This document shows, one piece after another, positions 1 to 7,030 of a stretch of 18,998 bases of DNA. The stretch is from positions 1 through 18,998 of the forward strand of contig CBDULX010000034.1 in the NCBI GenBank assembly GCA_965368175.1. The letters run 5' to 3'. The notes under the pieces were generated by a model. That model was not told the DNA's origin. It was given only the letters and a program-made list of their open reading frames with translations, and made no database searches. This stretch comes from CBDULX01 sp965368175 (GTDB taxonomy: Bacteria; Pseudomonadota; Gammaproteobacteria; SZUA-229). Both the position numbers and the translations under genes were made by a program. Numbering within the stretch: the stretch's first letter is position 1; the number at the start of each line of letters is the position of its first letter.

Positions 1-588
1 CGTTTCGTAAATTGTTTGTTCTGTGGCAATCAGGTTTAAAGGCACGTCCCAGGACTCACTGGGTAATTGCGGTACTTTTTGTAAGTCGTGGGCCAGGCCA
101 ATGAGATGAGGGCTGTGCCACTGCTTGCGATGTCGGGTGAATTGCAGGCTGCGGTCGTAATAGCCGCCGCCCATTCCCATCCGATTTCCCATTGGATCGA
201 ATGCCACCAGTGGCAATAATATCAGGCTAAGTTGACGAGCCCGAATCCATTCGTGGTGAGGAGCTGCCGGTTCCAGAATATTGAAGCGGTTGGCAGTTAA
301 TTCAGAGTCTGGTTGATATGGGGCAAAAAAAAGTGATTTACCCATCGGCGGTAAAACGGGTAAAAACACCTGTTTTCCTGAGCGCCAGGCCTTCTCGATA
401 ATGAGATGGGGGTCGATTTCCCCATCTTCGGCCAGATAACAGGCAATGCGCCTGCTTCTAAGGAACAGTGGATGTTTGCACAGCTGTTGTGTGAGTAACT
501 GACTATGCTGGTGTTGCTGGTGAGGGCAGAGTTGACGTCGTTGTTGTCTTATTGTTGATCTGAGCGTGTTTCTTTCTGATTTGTCCAT
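1..588 (-). CDS. fau: 5-formyltetrahydrofolate cyclo-ligase (partial at its C-terminus)
   Basis: ATP-dependent conversion of 5-formyl-THF to 5,10-methenyl-THF in the cytoplasm (5-FCL, the YgfA/Fau family). I translated the reverse strand by hand: the frame is open from an ATG at 588 to the window edge, giving 196 residues that begin MDKSERNTLR. The family's glycine-rich signature NRMGMGGGYYDR lies at about residues 135-146, and an N-terminal Arg-rich segment follows the start as in relatives. The last visible residues resemble the usual C-terminal region of a protein of about 200 aa, so probably only a few residues are missing. It lies downstream of 6S RNA on the same strand, the arrangement seen in many gammaproteobacteria, and is probably co-transcribed with it. 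Family assignment is firm; the true C-terminus is not visible. Confidence 0.93.
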   Translation of the reverse strand, partial: MDKSERNTLRSTIRQQRRQLCPHQQHQHSQLLTQQLCKHPLFLRSRRIACYLAEDGEIDPHLIIEKAWRSGKQVFLPVLPPMGKSLFFAPYQPDSELTANRFNILEPAAPHHEWIRARQLSLILLPLVAFDPMGNRMGMGGGYYDRSLQFTRHRKQWHSPHLIGLAHDLQKVPQLPSESWDVPLNLIATEQTIYET

Positions 589-616
589 AACCGCTCAGGT
601 CAGCAATATGATAGAG

Positions 617-811
617 GAGGGTGTAACCACAAGTGCCGTAGCGAACCTACGATCCCTGAACCTGAAGTTCAAGTGGGAATTCGCGTTGGAATTTAAGGCT
701 TCCCACACAAGGTGGTATTGCACACCATTCCAGACAGCAGCTTTCCCGGGGCCGAAGATTAAGGCTCAAGGGGTATATAAGTGTGCATACAAACACTGTA
801 GAAACACCCAA
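617..811 (-). ncRNA. ssrS: 6S RNA
   Basis: 6S RNA binds the sigma-70 RNA polymerase holoenzyme and mimics an open promoter in stationary phase. On the minus strand the ends can pair: GGGUGU near 809 with ACACCC near 619-624, continuing after a two-base mismatch with CUAC and GUGG. The segment GGGAAGCCUUAAA matches the conserved GAAGCCUUAAA of the E. coli RNA, and downstream CACUUGAAC and GGUUCAGGG resemble its CCUUGAACC and GGUUCAAGG arms. Length is about 195 nt against 184 in E. coli. Its position between zapA and fau on one strand is the conserved synteny. Ends are estimated from the closing stem and may be off by a few bases. I found no clear promoter of its own. Confidence 0.9.
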
Positions 812-906
812 AACTTTTAAAACTGTTTCATGCATTAAGCATGATTGATGTCTCCCTGACAAATGTTATTTCAGCAAAAGCTGATATGTATTTCCTTGAT
901 ATGAAT

Positions 907-1212
907 CTATGTTAACTCAATTTCCCGTAGTGCAATATCAATTTTCTTCTGTAAATTACTGACTCGTGAATCCATATCGTCATACTCATCCTTATATGAC
1001 TGGCTATTTAATAGTTCATGGGCCAGGTTCAGCGCTACCATAATGGCTATTCGCTCAGAACCGATGATGGACCCTTTACTTCGGATTTCATTGAGCTTTT
1101 CGTTAAGAAAAGTCGCTGATGCCCTGAGGGATTCCTGTTCATCCGCTGGACAGGCTACCCTGTATTCCTTGTCCATTATTTTGATATTCAGGTTGACTGC
1201 GTCGTTTGTCAC
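907..1212 (-). CDS. zapA: Cell division protein ZapA
   Basis: ZapA is a small cytoplasmic protein that bundles FtsZ filaments at the Z ring. The 101-aa product has the usual layout: an N-terminal beta-rich head (VNLNIKIMDKEYRVACPADE) followed by helices, a conserved segment ERIAIMVALNLAHELL at about residues 53-68, and a C-terminal coiled coil. The start is a GTG at 1212. Later in-frame Met codons would remove the first conserved strand, so GTG is preferred although the ribosome site is weak. It follows the ZapB-like gene by 24 bp on the same strand and precedes 6S RNA, as in other gammaproteobacteria. Confidence 0.93.
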   Translation of the reverse strand: MTNDAVNLNIKIMDKEYRVACPADEQESLRASATFLNEKLNEIRSKGSIIGSERIAIMVALNLAHELLNSQSYKDEYDDMDSRVSNLQKKIDIALREIELT

Positions 1213-1236
1213 AAAGAAACCCGTGAATCAGGTGAA

Positions 1237-1452
1237 TTAAGTGGTTTCAAGAGACTTCAGGCGGCCGATCATTTTTTCCACCTGGGTACGAACCTGTTCT
1301 TTTTGTTCAATCAGTCCCGAACGGTCGGCTTTAATAGCCTGTAACTCCTGCTTCAGGGCTGCATTTTCTTCAGAGAGCCTGTGTGATAACTCAAGCAAAT
1401 GCTCTACTTTGGCTTCCAGCGCAGCTATATTTTGTTGTGATTCTTTTTTCAT
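1237..1452 (-). CDS. ZapB-like small coiled-coil protein (TIGR02449 type)
   Basis: A 71-aa, almost entirely helical protein. After MKKESQQN comes a heptad-like coiled coil (AALEAKVEHLLELSHRLSEE, then NAALKQELQAIK) ending in MIGRLKSLE. Small coiled-coil proteins of this type encoded just before zapA are known as the TIGR02449 family and resemble ZapB; a role in Z-ring assembly follows from the context and is not shown by sequence. The start is set at the ATG at 1452. The frame stays open upstream to a TTG at 1488, but that codon lies inside the predicted -35 box, so it would not be transcribed from that promoter. There is no Shine-Dalgarno sequence and the predicted transcript begins almost at the ATG, so the mRNA may be leaderless. 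Confidence 0.8.
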   Translation of the reverse strand: MKKESQQNIAALEAKVEHLLELSHRLSEENAALKQELQAIKADRSGLIEQKEQVRTQVEKMIGRLKSLETT

Positions 1453-1459
1453 AACGTTA

Positions 1460-1488
1460 AATATAGTTACAGAACAGAGCAGGGTCAA
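1460..1488 (-). promoter_or_regulatory. Predicted sigma-70 promoter for the zapB-like/zapA/6S/fau strand
   Basis: Read on the minus strand, TTGACC (1488-1483) and TATATT (1465-1460) are separated by exactly 17 bp, close to the sigma-70 consensus. Transcription would start at about 1452-1454, on or next to the ATG at 1452. This is a prediction from sequence only. Confidence 0.65.
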
Positions 1489-1501
1489 CCAATTCAGCTC
1501 A

Positions 1502-1510
1502 TGTTAGAAT
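1502..1510 (+). promoter_or_regulatory. Predicted extended -10 promoter for ygfB-pepP
   Basis: TGTTAGAAT fits an extended -10 element (TG, one base, then TAGAAT). No good -35 is present: the hexamer 17 bp upstream is GGGTCA, which overlaps the -35 of the divergent promoter. The predicted start at about 1517 excludes an ATG at 1501 as the ygfB start and favours 1525 or 1537. Confidence 0.5.
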
Positions 1511-1536
1511 GTTATTTTTCAAAAATGAGAACCTCG

Positions 1537-2097
1537 ATGATCGAACGTCCCGATTACCAGAGCCTGCAACAGGCCTTGCAGAAGACTGTTGCCGAGATGA
1601 CTGCAGCCGAATGTCATGGCGCCCTGTGCGGTATTTACTGCGCCAGTGGCAAAATCGAGCTGGAAAAATGGCTGGAACAGATTTTCGAGGAGCTGGATTT
1701 AAACAATGTGCTGATAAAGGAAGCTTCTCAGCTACTGGCAGGGTTGTTTAAGAATACCCAGCAGCAGCTCAATGATACGGAGGCCGATTTTCAGTTGTTA
1801 CTTCCCTCAGATGAGGATTCACTGGAAGCCAGAACTGAAGCACTGGCCGACTGGTGTCATGGTTTCACTTATGGACTGGCCATGGGGGGCTTGAAAAAAG
1901 ACCATGAATTGCCTGAAGATACAGCGGAAATTATTCGGGATATGACTGAAATCGCCCGTGCCGGCTTTGAAAGCGGCGAAATTACCGAGGCCGATGAAGA
2001 AGCCTTCATGCATATCCATGAATATGTACGTATGGGAGTGTTACTGATTACCGAAGAATTGCAGCCCATCGCACACCCAGAAGAGACTCTGCACTGA
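1537..2097 (+). CDS. ygfB: YgfB/UPF0149 family protein
   Basis: A 186-aa acidic helical protein of the YgfB (UPF0149) family. Recognisable segments are TAAECHGALCGIYCASG near the N-terminus, DWCHGFTYGLAMGG at about residues 105-118 and HIHEYVRMGVLLITEEL near the C-terminus; the last residues TLH match the end of E. coli YgfB. The start at 1537 (MIERPDYQSL) gives a length close to E. coli (about 192 aa); ATG codons at 1501 and 1525 are also in frame, but 1501 lies within the predicted promoter. YgfB-type proteins have been linked to regulation in some pseudomonads, but no biochemical role can be read here. It is the first gene of a plus-strand group with pepP, ubiH and ubiI. Confidence 0.88.
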   Translation: MIERPDYQSLQQALQKTVAEMTAAECHGALCGIYCASGKIELEKWLEQIFEELDLNNVLIKEASQLLAGLFKNTQQQLNDTEADFQLLLPSDEDSLEARTEALADWCHGFTYGLAMGGLKKDHELPEDTAEIIRDMTEIARAGFESGEITEADEEAFMHIHEYVRMGVLLITEELQPIAHPEETLH

Positions 2098-2106
2098 ACA
2101 GTGCAG
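2089..2106. repeat. Perfect 8-bp inverted repeat over the ygfB stop codon
   Basis: CTGCACTG (2089-2096), two bases, then CAGTGCAG (2099-2106). In RNA this can form a 7-bp stem with a four-base loop that contains most of the ygfB stop codon (TGA at 2095-2097). No T-run follows, so it is not a standard intrinsic terminator. It could be an mRNA stability or processing element ahead of pepP, or chance. Confidence 0.5.
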
Positions 2107-2155
2107 GCTGGAAAGAACTAAACGTAAATTGCGCCCCCCAGGAATAAAAAAATAT

Positions 2156-3460
2156 ATGAATGCAAAAATCCATGCCCGACATCGTAAACAACTGATGCGG
2201 ATGATTGGTGATAACAGTATAGCGATACTGCCCTCCGCTCCGGTGAGAACTCGAAACAGGGATGTTGAATATCCCTATCGTCAGGACAGTGATTTCTTTT
2301 ATCTGAGTGGTTTCCCTGAGCCAGAAGCGGTGGTGGTGCTGGTGCCCGGGCGTGAGCAGGGCGAATACATCCTGTTCTGTCGTGATAAGGATCTGGAGCA
2401 GGAGGTCTGGCACGGACGACGTTATGGTCCAGAAGCGGCCATGACTGATTTTGGTGCTGATGATGCCTTTCCCAGCGATGATATCGACGATATCCTGCCT
2501 GGGCTGATGGAGCATTGCGAGCGGGTGTATTACACCATGGGGCTGGATCCCCAGTTCGACAAACGAGTGATGGACTGGGTAAATACCCTGCGTAAATCGG
2601 CACGTTCGGGTACCCATGTGCCTTATGAGTTTGTGTCGCTGGATTATCTGTTGCATGACATGCGCCTGTTCAAAAGTCGGGATGAGCTGAGGTTAATGAA
2701 AAAAGCTGCCAGTATTTCTGCAGAGGCACACAAGCGGGCCATGAAGTTCTGCAAGCCCGGTGTATTTGAATACCAGCTGGATGCGGAAATTCTCCATGAA
2801 TTTCAGATGCAGGGCGCAGGCTGGGCCTATCCCAGCATTGTCGGCGGAGGCGCCAATGGTTGTATTCTGCATTACACAGAAAACAATATGCCGTTGAAGG
2901 ATGGCGACCTGGTATTGATCGATGCCGGAGCCGAGTATCAGGGTTATGATGCCGATATTACCCGTACCTTCCCGGTCAATGGTCGTTATAGCGCGGCCCA
3001 GAAAGAAATCTATGAACTGGTGCTGGAAGCCAATTATGAGGCCATCAAGCAGGTGAAGCCGGGTAATCACTGGGACGATCCCCACAAGGAAGCGGTCAAG
3101 GTCCTGACTCGGGGCATGGTGGAACTGGGCCTGCTCAAAGGCTCGGTCAACACACTGGTCAAGGAAGAAGCCTATAAAAAATATTACATGCACCGCACCG
3201 GTCACTGGCTGGGTATGGATGTGCACGATGTGGGTGACTACAAGGTGGATGAAGAGTGGCGACTGTTGGAGCCCGGCATGGTGATGACCATCGAACCTGG
3301 TCTGTATATCCCCCATGGCAGTCGGGGCGCCAAACGCTGGTGGGATATTGGTGTGCGCATCGAAGATGACGTCGTGGTCACCAGTGATGGCTGTGAGGTG
3401 CTAACCAATGGCGTGCCGAAGAACGTAGCTGAAATCGAGGCCCTGATGGGTAGTAGCTAA
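2156..3460 (+). CDS. pepP: Xaa-Pro aminopeptidase P (aminopeptidase P II)
   Basis: Cytoplasmic dimetal peptidase that removes the N-terminal residue of peptides with proline in position two. The 434-aa product has the N-terminal aminopeptidase-P domain (EYPYRQDSDFFYLSGFPEPE at about residues 38-57) and a C-terminal pita-bread M24 domain. All five expected metal ligands are visible: D256 (LVLIDAG) and D267 (DADITRTFP), H350 (HRTGHWLG), E380 (TIEPGLYI) and E403 (RIEDD). The ATG at 2156 is preferred to an upstream TTG because the product then aligns with E. coli PepP (441 aa). An AGGAA lies about 12 bases upstream. It is followed by a repeat-bearing gap and not directly by ubiH. Confidence 0.95.
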   Translation: MNAKIHARHRKQLMRMIGDNSIAILPSAPVRTRNRDVEYPYRQDSDFFYLSGFPEPEAVVVLVPGREQGEYILFCRDKDLEQEVWHGRRYGPEAAMTDFGADDAFPSDDIDDILPGLMEHCERVYYTMGLDPQFDKRVMDWVNTLRKSARSGTHVPYEFVSLDYLLHDMRLFKSRDELRLMKKAASISAEAHKRAMKFCKPGVFEYQLDAEILHEFQMQGAGWAYPSIVGGGANGCILHYTENNMPLKDGDLVLIDAGAEYQGYDADITRTFPVNGRYSAAQKEIYELVLEANYEAIKQVKPGNHWDDPHKEAVKVLTRGMVELGLLKGSVNTLVKEEAYKKYYMHRTGHWLGMDVHDVGDYKVDEEWRLLEPGMVMTIEPGLYIPHGSRGAKRWWDIGVRIEDDVVVTSDGCEVLTNGVPKNVAEIEALMGSS

Positions 3461-3485
3461 AGCTTGAGCTGATTAAAACCAAGAG

Positions 3486-3666
3486 CTTTGACGCAGAGAC
3501 GCAAAGACGCAGAGAATGTTTTATGGGTTCATCTGAAATATGTGTGCCATTAAAAAATATCTACAGTTACTGAAACTTATTGGCATCTAGCATTATTTGT
3601 TACAAGTTCGCCTTAGGCGAATTTGTAACTTTATACCCTCTGCGCCTTTGCGTCTCTGCGTCAAAG
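3486..3666. repeat. 181-bp MITE-like palindromic element with 29-bp inverted ends
   Basis: The arms are 3486-3514 and 3638-3666. One is the reverse complement of the other at 28 of 29 positions. Each arm is itself made of three tandem 8-mers of form GACGCARA preceded by CTTT. The interior (about 120 bp) is AT-rich, contains no gene and carries a strong hairpin at 3599-3629. Arm sequences of this kind recur between genes in many environmental bacterial genomes, from memory. I see no clear target-site duplication, so a non-autonomous mobile element is inference. Confidence 0.8.
3599..3629. repeat. 14-bp stem hairpin inside the palindromic element
   Basis: GTTACAAGTTCGCC (3599-3612), loop TTA, then GGCGAATTTGTAAC (3616-3629). 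The stem has 14 pairs, one of them G-T. It is not followed by a T-run on the plus strand, so it is a structured core of the repeat and not a clear terminator. Confidence 0.75.
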
Positions 3667-3745
3667 TTTTTATTTTTTACAATTTTAAATGGATGACTTG
3701 ATATGATTAATAGCTTCAGGGTGAAGACGAGAGTAAGTTCTTTGC

Positions 3746-4972
3746 ATGACTGATCAGCCGGACAATGTGGAATATGATGTGGTGATTATCGGCGGCGGTA
3801 TGGTCGGTGCCAGTCTGGCCTGTGCCCTGGTGAATCAGCCCCAGCTGCGGATCGCCGTGGTGGAAGCTTTTCCTTATGACGCTGACAGTCAGCCCAGTTT
3901 CGATGACCGGGTGATTGCTCTGAATTACGGTTCCCGTCGTATCTGGGAGGCCATGGGTCTGTGGGATGAGCTGGAGCCACTAATCGAGCCGATCAAAAAT
4001 ATTCATATTTCTGATCGTGGTCGGCTGGGGGCTGCTCGAGTGAATTCTCAGGAAGAACGGGTCGAGGCCCTGGGTTATGTAGTGGAAAACCGTCTGATCG
4101 GCCAGTTGCTGATGCAACGTCTGAAAAGTGCCGATCATATCCAGTGGTATTGCCCGGCTGCAATTGAAACCCTGTCCCAGAAGGGTGACCGAGTCGAACT
4201 GGGTATTTCTCAGCAACAGTCGATTCGTACAATTTCCTGTCGGTTGCTGGTGGCCGCCGATGGCGCTAATTCCAGAGTCCGAGAACTGTCTGGTTTAACT
4301 ATGCGTCGTGAGGATTACCAGCAGGCGGCCATCATCACTAATGTGGAAACCGAAAACCCCCATCAGGGAACTGCCTATGAGCGGTTCACCGATTCAGGTC
4401 CCCTGGCTTTTTTACCTATGACCAAACAGCGATCAGCGGTGGTGTGGACAGTCAATCTTTCGGATATGGAACGGGTGATGGCAATGGCTGACGACGAATT
4501 CATGGCCGAGCTGCAGGACCGCTTTGGTTACCGACTGGGATATATTCGGAAGGTCGGGGTACGCACTGCCTATCCACTGGCTTATGTTGAAGCTGAGCAG
4601 CTGGTAAAAGGTCGGGTGGTGATAATTGGCAATGCCGCGCATACCCTGCACCCGGTGTCTGGTCAGGGTTATAATCTGGCCTTGCGTGATGTGGCGGAAA
4701 TAGCCGAGTTGATAGCTTCAGCGGAAGACCCTGGTCATGAGTTGTTACTGGCCGAGTATGCACGTAAGCGTCGCGAAGATATGCAACGGGTATATCACTT
4801 CACCGATGGTCTGGTAAAAATATTTTCCAATAATTTTTCACCCCTGGCCCATAGCCGGGCAGCGGGATTAATTATGGTGGATTTATGGCCGGCATTGCGT
4901 CATTTGCTGGCGCGTCAAAGCATGGGGTTACTGGGTCGTATGGGTAAAATGTTACGCAGGATGCCGTTATGA
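3746..4972 (+). CDS. ubiH: 2-octaprenyl-6-methoxyphenol hydroxylase UbiH
   Basis: FAD-dependent aromatic monooxygenase of ubiquinone synthesis, one of the O2-dependent ring hydroxylations. The 408-aa product begins with the FAD-binding dinucleotide fold VVIIGGGMVGASLACAL (residues 12-28), has the middle DG motif LLVAADGANSRVRE (about 167-180) and a C-terminal FAD motif IIGNAAHTLHPVSGQGYNLA. The GNAAHTLHP form and the segment IHISDRGRLG favour UbiH over its paralogue UbiI. The start is the ATG at 3746; its ribosome site is weak (GAGAG more than 10 bases upstream). It overlaps ubiI by 4 bp (ATGA), so the pair is translationally coupled. The 285-bp gap from pepP suggests it may also have its own promoter. 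Confidence 0.93.
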   Translation: MTDQPDNVEYDVVIIGGGMVGASLACALVNQPQLRIAVVEAFPYDADSQPSFDDRVIALNYGSRRIWEAMGLWDELEPLIEPIKNIHISDRGRLGAARVNSQEERVEALGYVVENRLIGQLLMQRLKSADHIQWYCPAAIETLSQKGDRVELGISQQQSIRTISCRLLVAADGANSRVRELSGLTMRREDYQQAAIITNVETENPHQGTAYERFTDSGPLAFLPMTKQRSAVVWTVNLSDMERVMAMADDEFMAELQDRFGYRLGYIRKVGVRTAYPLAYVEAEQLVKGRVVIIGNAAHTLHPVSGQGYNLALRDVAEIAELIASAEDPGHELLLAEYARKRREDMQRVYHFTDGLVKIFSNNFSPLAHSRAAGLIMVDLWPALRHLLARQSMGLLGRMGKMLRRMPL

Positions 4973-6192
4973 CAGATAGCAGCCACTATGATGTTCTGAT
5001 CGTTGGCGGCGGAATGGTCGGACTGACGCTTGCCTGTGCTCTGGGGCAAAGTCACTCGGCATTGAAGCTTGCAGTGGTAGAGGCGCAGGAAGCCGGCGAA
5101 GTGGATGAAGAGTATGACCTGCGGGTGTCTGCCATCAGTCGAGCATCACAACAGGTGTTTCGAAACCTGGGAGCCTGGTCTGGTATCGAATCCAGACGAC
5201 TGTGTGCTTTCGAGCATATGCATGTCTGGGATGCCACCGGTGACGGTGAAATACATTTCGATGCGGCCAATCTTGGGGTGGATGCCCTGGGTCATATCGT
5301 GGAAAACCGGGTTACCCAGGCGGCACTGCTGGAACGCCTTAAGACATTGGGCAATGTGGACTGGATCTGTCCGGTTGAGGTTGATGATATCGATTATCAG
5401 CCCCAGAACAGCAAGCTGACACTGGCCGATGGGCGAATATTGCAGGGGCGTCTATTGATTGGTGCCGATGGCGCCCATTCAGGAGTTCGGCAGGCTGCGG
5501 CCATTGAGCTTGATACGGCAGCCTATCACCAGAAAGCAGTGGTGTGTGTAGTGGAATCTATGCAGCCGCATCAGCACACCGCCTGGCAAAGGTTTTTGCC
5601 CACCGGCCCACTGGCCTTCCTGCCATTGGGCGACGGTCGATGCTCCATAGTCTGGTCAACCACTGAGCAACAGGCCGATGAACTGGTGGCGCTGGATGAT
5701 GTCACGTTTATAAAGCAGCTGGAACAGGCCTTTGATCGTAAGCTGGGTGCCGTTAAGGCCGTTGGTCCCAGAGTGGCATTTCCTCTGGTTCGGCGCCACG
5801 CTCAAAACTATGTGAAGTCGGGACTGGCATTGATTGGGGATGCGGCACACACCATCCACCCACTGGCTGGCCAGGGTGTTAATCTGGGTATTATGGATGC
5901 GGCCAGTCTGGCCGAAGTCGTTCTCAGGGCTGAACAGCAACGTCAGGATTTTGCCAGTTATGGCAATTTGCGAAAGTTTGAGCGTTGGCGACGAGGCGAA
6001 AACAGCATGATGATGTTCAGCATGAGCGGATTCAAAAATCTGTTTAGCAATGATCGAGCAGAGCTCAGTATGCTGCGTAATCTGGGCCTGAGCCTGGTGA
6101 ATAAACTGCCACCGGTAAAACATCGGATTATGCGCCATGCCATGGGGCTGGAAGGGGACCTGCCGGAACTGGCAAAGATCATCGGCTGGTAG
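4969..6192 (+). CDS. ubiI: 2-octaprenylphenol hydroxylase UbiI (VisC family)
   Basis: FAD monooxygenase for the C5 ring hydroxylation in ubiquinone synthesis. The 407-aa product carries the N-terminal FAD fold DVLIVGGGMVGLTLACAL (residues 8-25), EYDLRVSAISRASQQVFRNL typical of UbiI, the DG motif LLIGADGAHSGVRQ, and the C-terminal LIGDAAHTIHPLAGQGVNLG. The GDAAHTIHP form and MDAASLAEV distinguish it from UbiH. It starts within the last four bases of ubiH and is paralogous to it throughout. The next gene on this strand is gcvT, beyond a convergent thioredoxin-like gene, so this is probably the end of the transcription unit. Confidence 0.92.
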   Translation: MTDSSHYDVLIVGGGMVGLTLACALGQSHSALKLAVVEAQEAGEVDEEYDLRVSAISRASQQVFRNLGAWSGIESRRLCAFEHMHVWDATGDGEIHFDAANLGVDALGHIVENRVTQAALLERLKTLGNVDWICPVEVDDIDYQPQNSKLTLADGRILQGRLLIGADGAHSGVRQAAAIELDTAAYHQKAVVCVVESMQPHQHTAWQRFLPTGPLAFLPLGDGRCSIVWSTTEQQADELVALDDVTFIKQLEQAFDRKLGAVKAVGPRVAFPLVRRHAQNYVKSGLALIGDAAHTIHPLAGQGVNLGIMDAASLAEVVLRAEQQRQDFASYGNLRKFERWRRGENSMMMFSMSGFKNLFSNDRAELSMLRNLGLSLVNKLPPVKHRIMRHAMGLEGDLPELAKIIGW

Positions 6193-6294
6193 AAATAGCC
6201 GATTCGGCTTCCCGAAATAATCTCAGTCTCATTAATCCAATGATGACTCACTGGAATATTACATAGCTTCACATACTAAATAATGCTGTTTCGT

Positions 6295-6329
6295 CCGGTT
6301 AGTGCGACCCTGATGCGGGTACTCGGCTT
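6295..6329. terminator. Weak candidate terminator between ubiI and the thioredoxin-like gene
   Basis: CCG, AGT and ACCC at 6295-6310 can pair with GGGT, ACT and CGG at 6317-6326 with internal bulges around a six-base loop, followed on the plus strand by CTTTATATGATTTT. The stem is interrupted and the T-tract broken, so this is only a candidate for ending the ubiI transcript in the 146-bp convergent gap. Confidence 0.3.
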
Positions 6330-6338
6330 TATATGATT

Positions 6339-6839
6339 TTAATTATACTGCTCGATAAACGCTTCAATCATTTTTTGACTGACCCGCCCCAGTTTAGCGG
6401 CCAGCATTTCGCCTTCCGGATTAAAAAGAATGGTCGTTGGAAGGCCGGCAATGCGACTATCGTAAGGTAGGCTCAGGCTGTTTTGATCGCCCAGTAAGAT
6501 CGGAAACCGGATATTATTCTGGCTAACGAATAACCGAACATCGTCAGTTTTGGCCCTTCCCATATCGGGGAAACTTACAGCCATACCTACCACAATGGCA
6601 TCACGGTCTTTGTGTTGATCATGAAATTTCTGGAGTTCTGGCATTTCTTTACGGCAGGGCAGGCACTGCGGGGCCCAGATATTTAAAACCAGCCATTTGC
6701 CTTTGCCTATGTATTTTTTCAACGCCTGCGGTTGTCCGTCCAGGTCTTCAAGCACCACGTCTCTATTGTCATCTGCAATGCTGATGCTGGAAAAACTGAA
6801 CATCAATAAAGCGTATATTGGAAAATGAGCTGCTTTCAT
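6339..6839 (-). CDS. Exported TlpA-like thioredoxin-fold protein
   Basis: A 166-aa protein with an N-terminal hydrophobic segment (AHFPIYALLMFSFSSISIA) that looks like a signal peptide ending near residue 22, then a thioredoxin fold of the TlpA/ResA type. The active site is CLPC (C59 and C62) in NIWAPQCLPCRKEMPEL, and the cis-proline loop is GLPTTILFNPEGE. It is likely a periplasmic thiol:disulfide reductase; the substrate is unknown. The usual Trp just before the first Cys is Gln here (PQCLPC in place of a WC pair). The ATG at 6839 is chosen because it yields a proper signal peptide; an upstream TTG at 6866 is possible. It runs convergent to ubiI and breaks the usual ubiI-gcvT adjacency. Confidence 0.85.
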   Translation of the reverse strand: MKAAHFPIYALLMFSFSSISIADDNRDVVLEDLDGQPQALKKYIGKGKWLVLNIWAPQCLPCRKEMPELQKFHDQHKDRDAIVVGMAVSFPDMGRAKTDDVRLFVSQNNIRFPILLGDQNSLSLPYDSRIAGLPTTILFNPEGEMLAAKLGRVSQKMIEAFIEQYN

Positions 6840-6984
6840 GCTGGCTTTTATCTCGATTGAATTCAAATCAGGCTTCTGTTTCAGGCGCAGCTTATAGTAA
6901 CTCGAATCTAGTGGTACAGGGTTTCAACTGAGCTGAAAAGGCCATTTATATCGCCAGTTAATTCTTCAAATTGGAATTTTTTAT

Positions 6985-7014
6985 TTGCGAAGCCGAACAG
7001 GTCTGGTTTATAGT
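6985..7014 (+). promoter_or_regulatory. Predicted promoter of the gcv operon
   Basis: TTGCGA (6985-6990) and TATAGT (7009-7014) are 18 bp apart. Transcription would begin at about 7021, some 10 bases before the first aptamer, which is where a riboswitch leader should start. Confidence 0.5.
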
Positions 7015-7030
7015 TCGCGGCTCCATCTCA

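Noticed and set aside
566..862. Open frames of 84 aa (plus) and 71 aa (minus) between fau and zapA
   Set aside because: They lie over the 6S RNA gene, show no protein family features, and the RNA signature and synteny explain the sequence.
2048..3316. Long minus-strand open frames of 160-207 aa opposite pepP
   Set aside because: They are antisense shadows of a clearly coding gene and have His/Gln-rich, low-information translations with no recognisable domain.
3486..3514. Three tandem GACGCARA units read as a CRISPR-like or tandem-repeat array
   Set aside because: The units are contiguous 8-mers with no spacers, and a mirrored copy lies 123 bp on; this is an inverted-repeat element.
5656..6138. 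160-aa minus-strand open frame within ubiI
   Set aside because: It is antisense to the conserved FAD motif region of UbiI, without domain features or a start signal.
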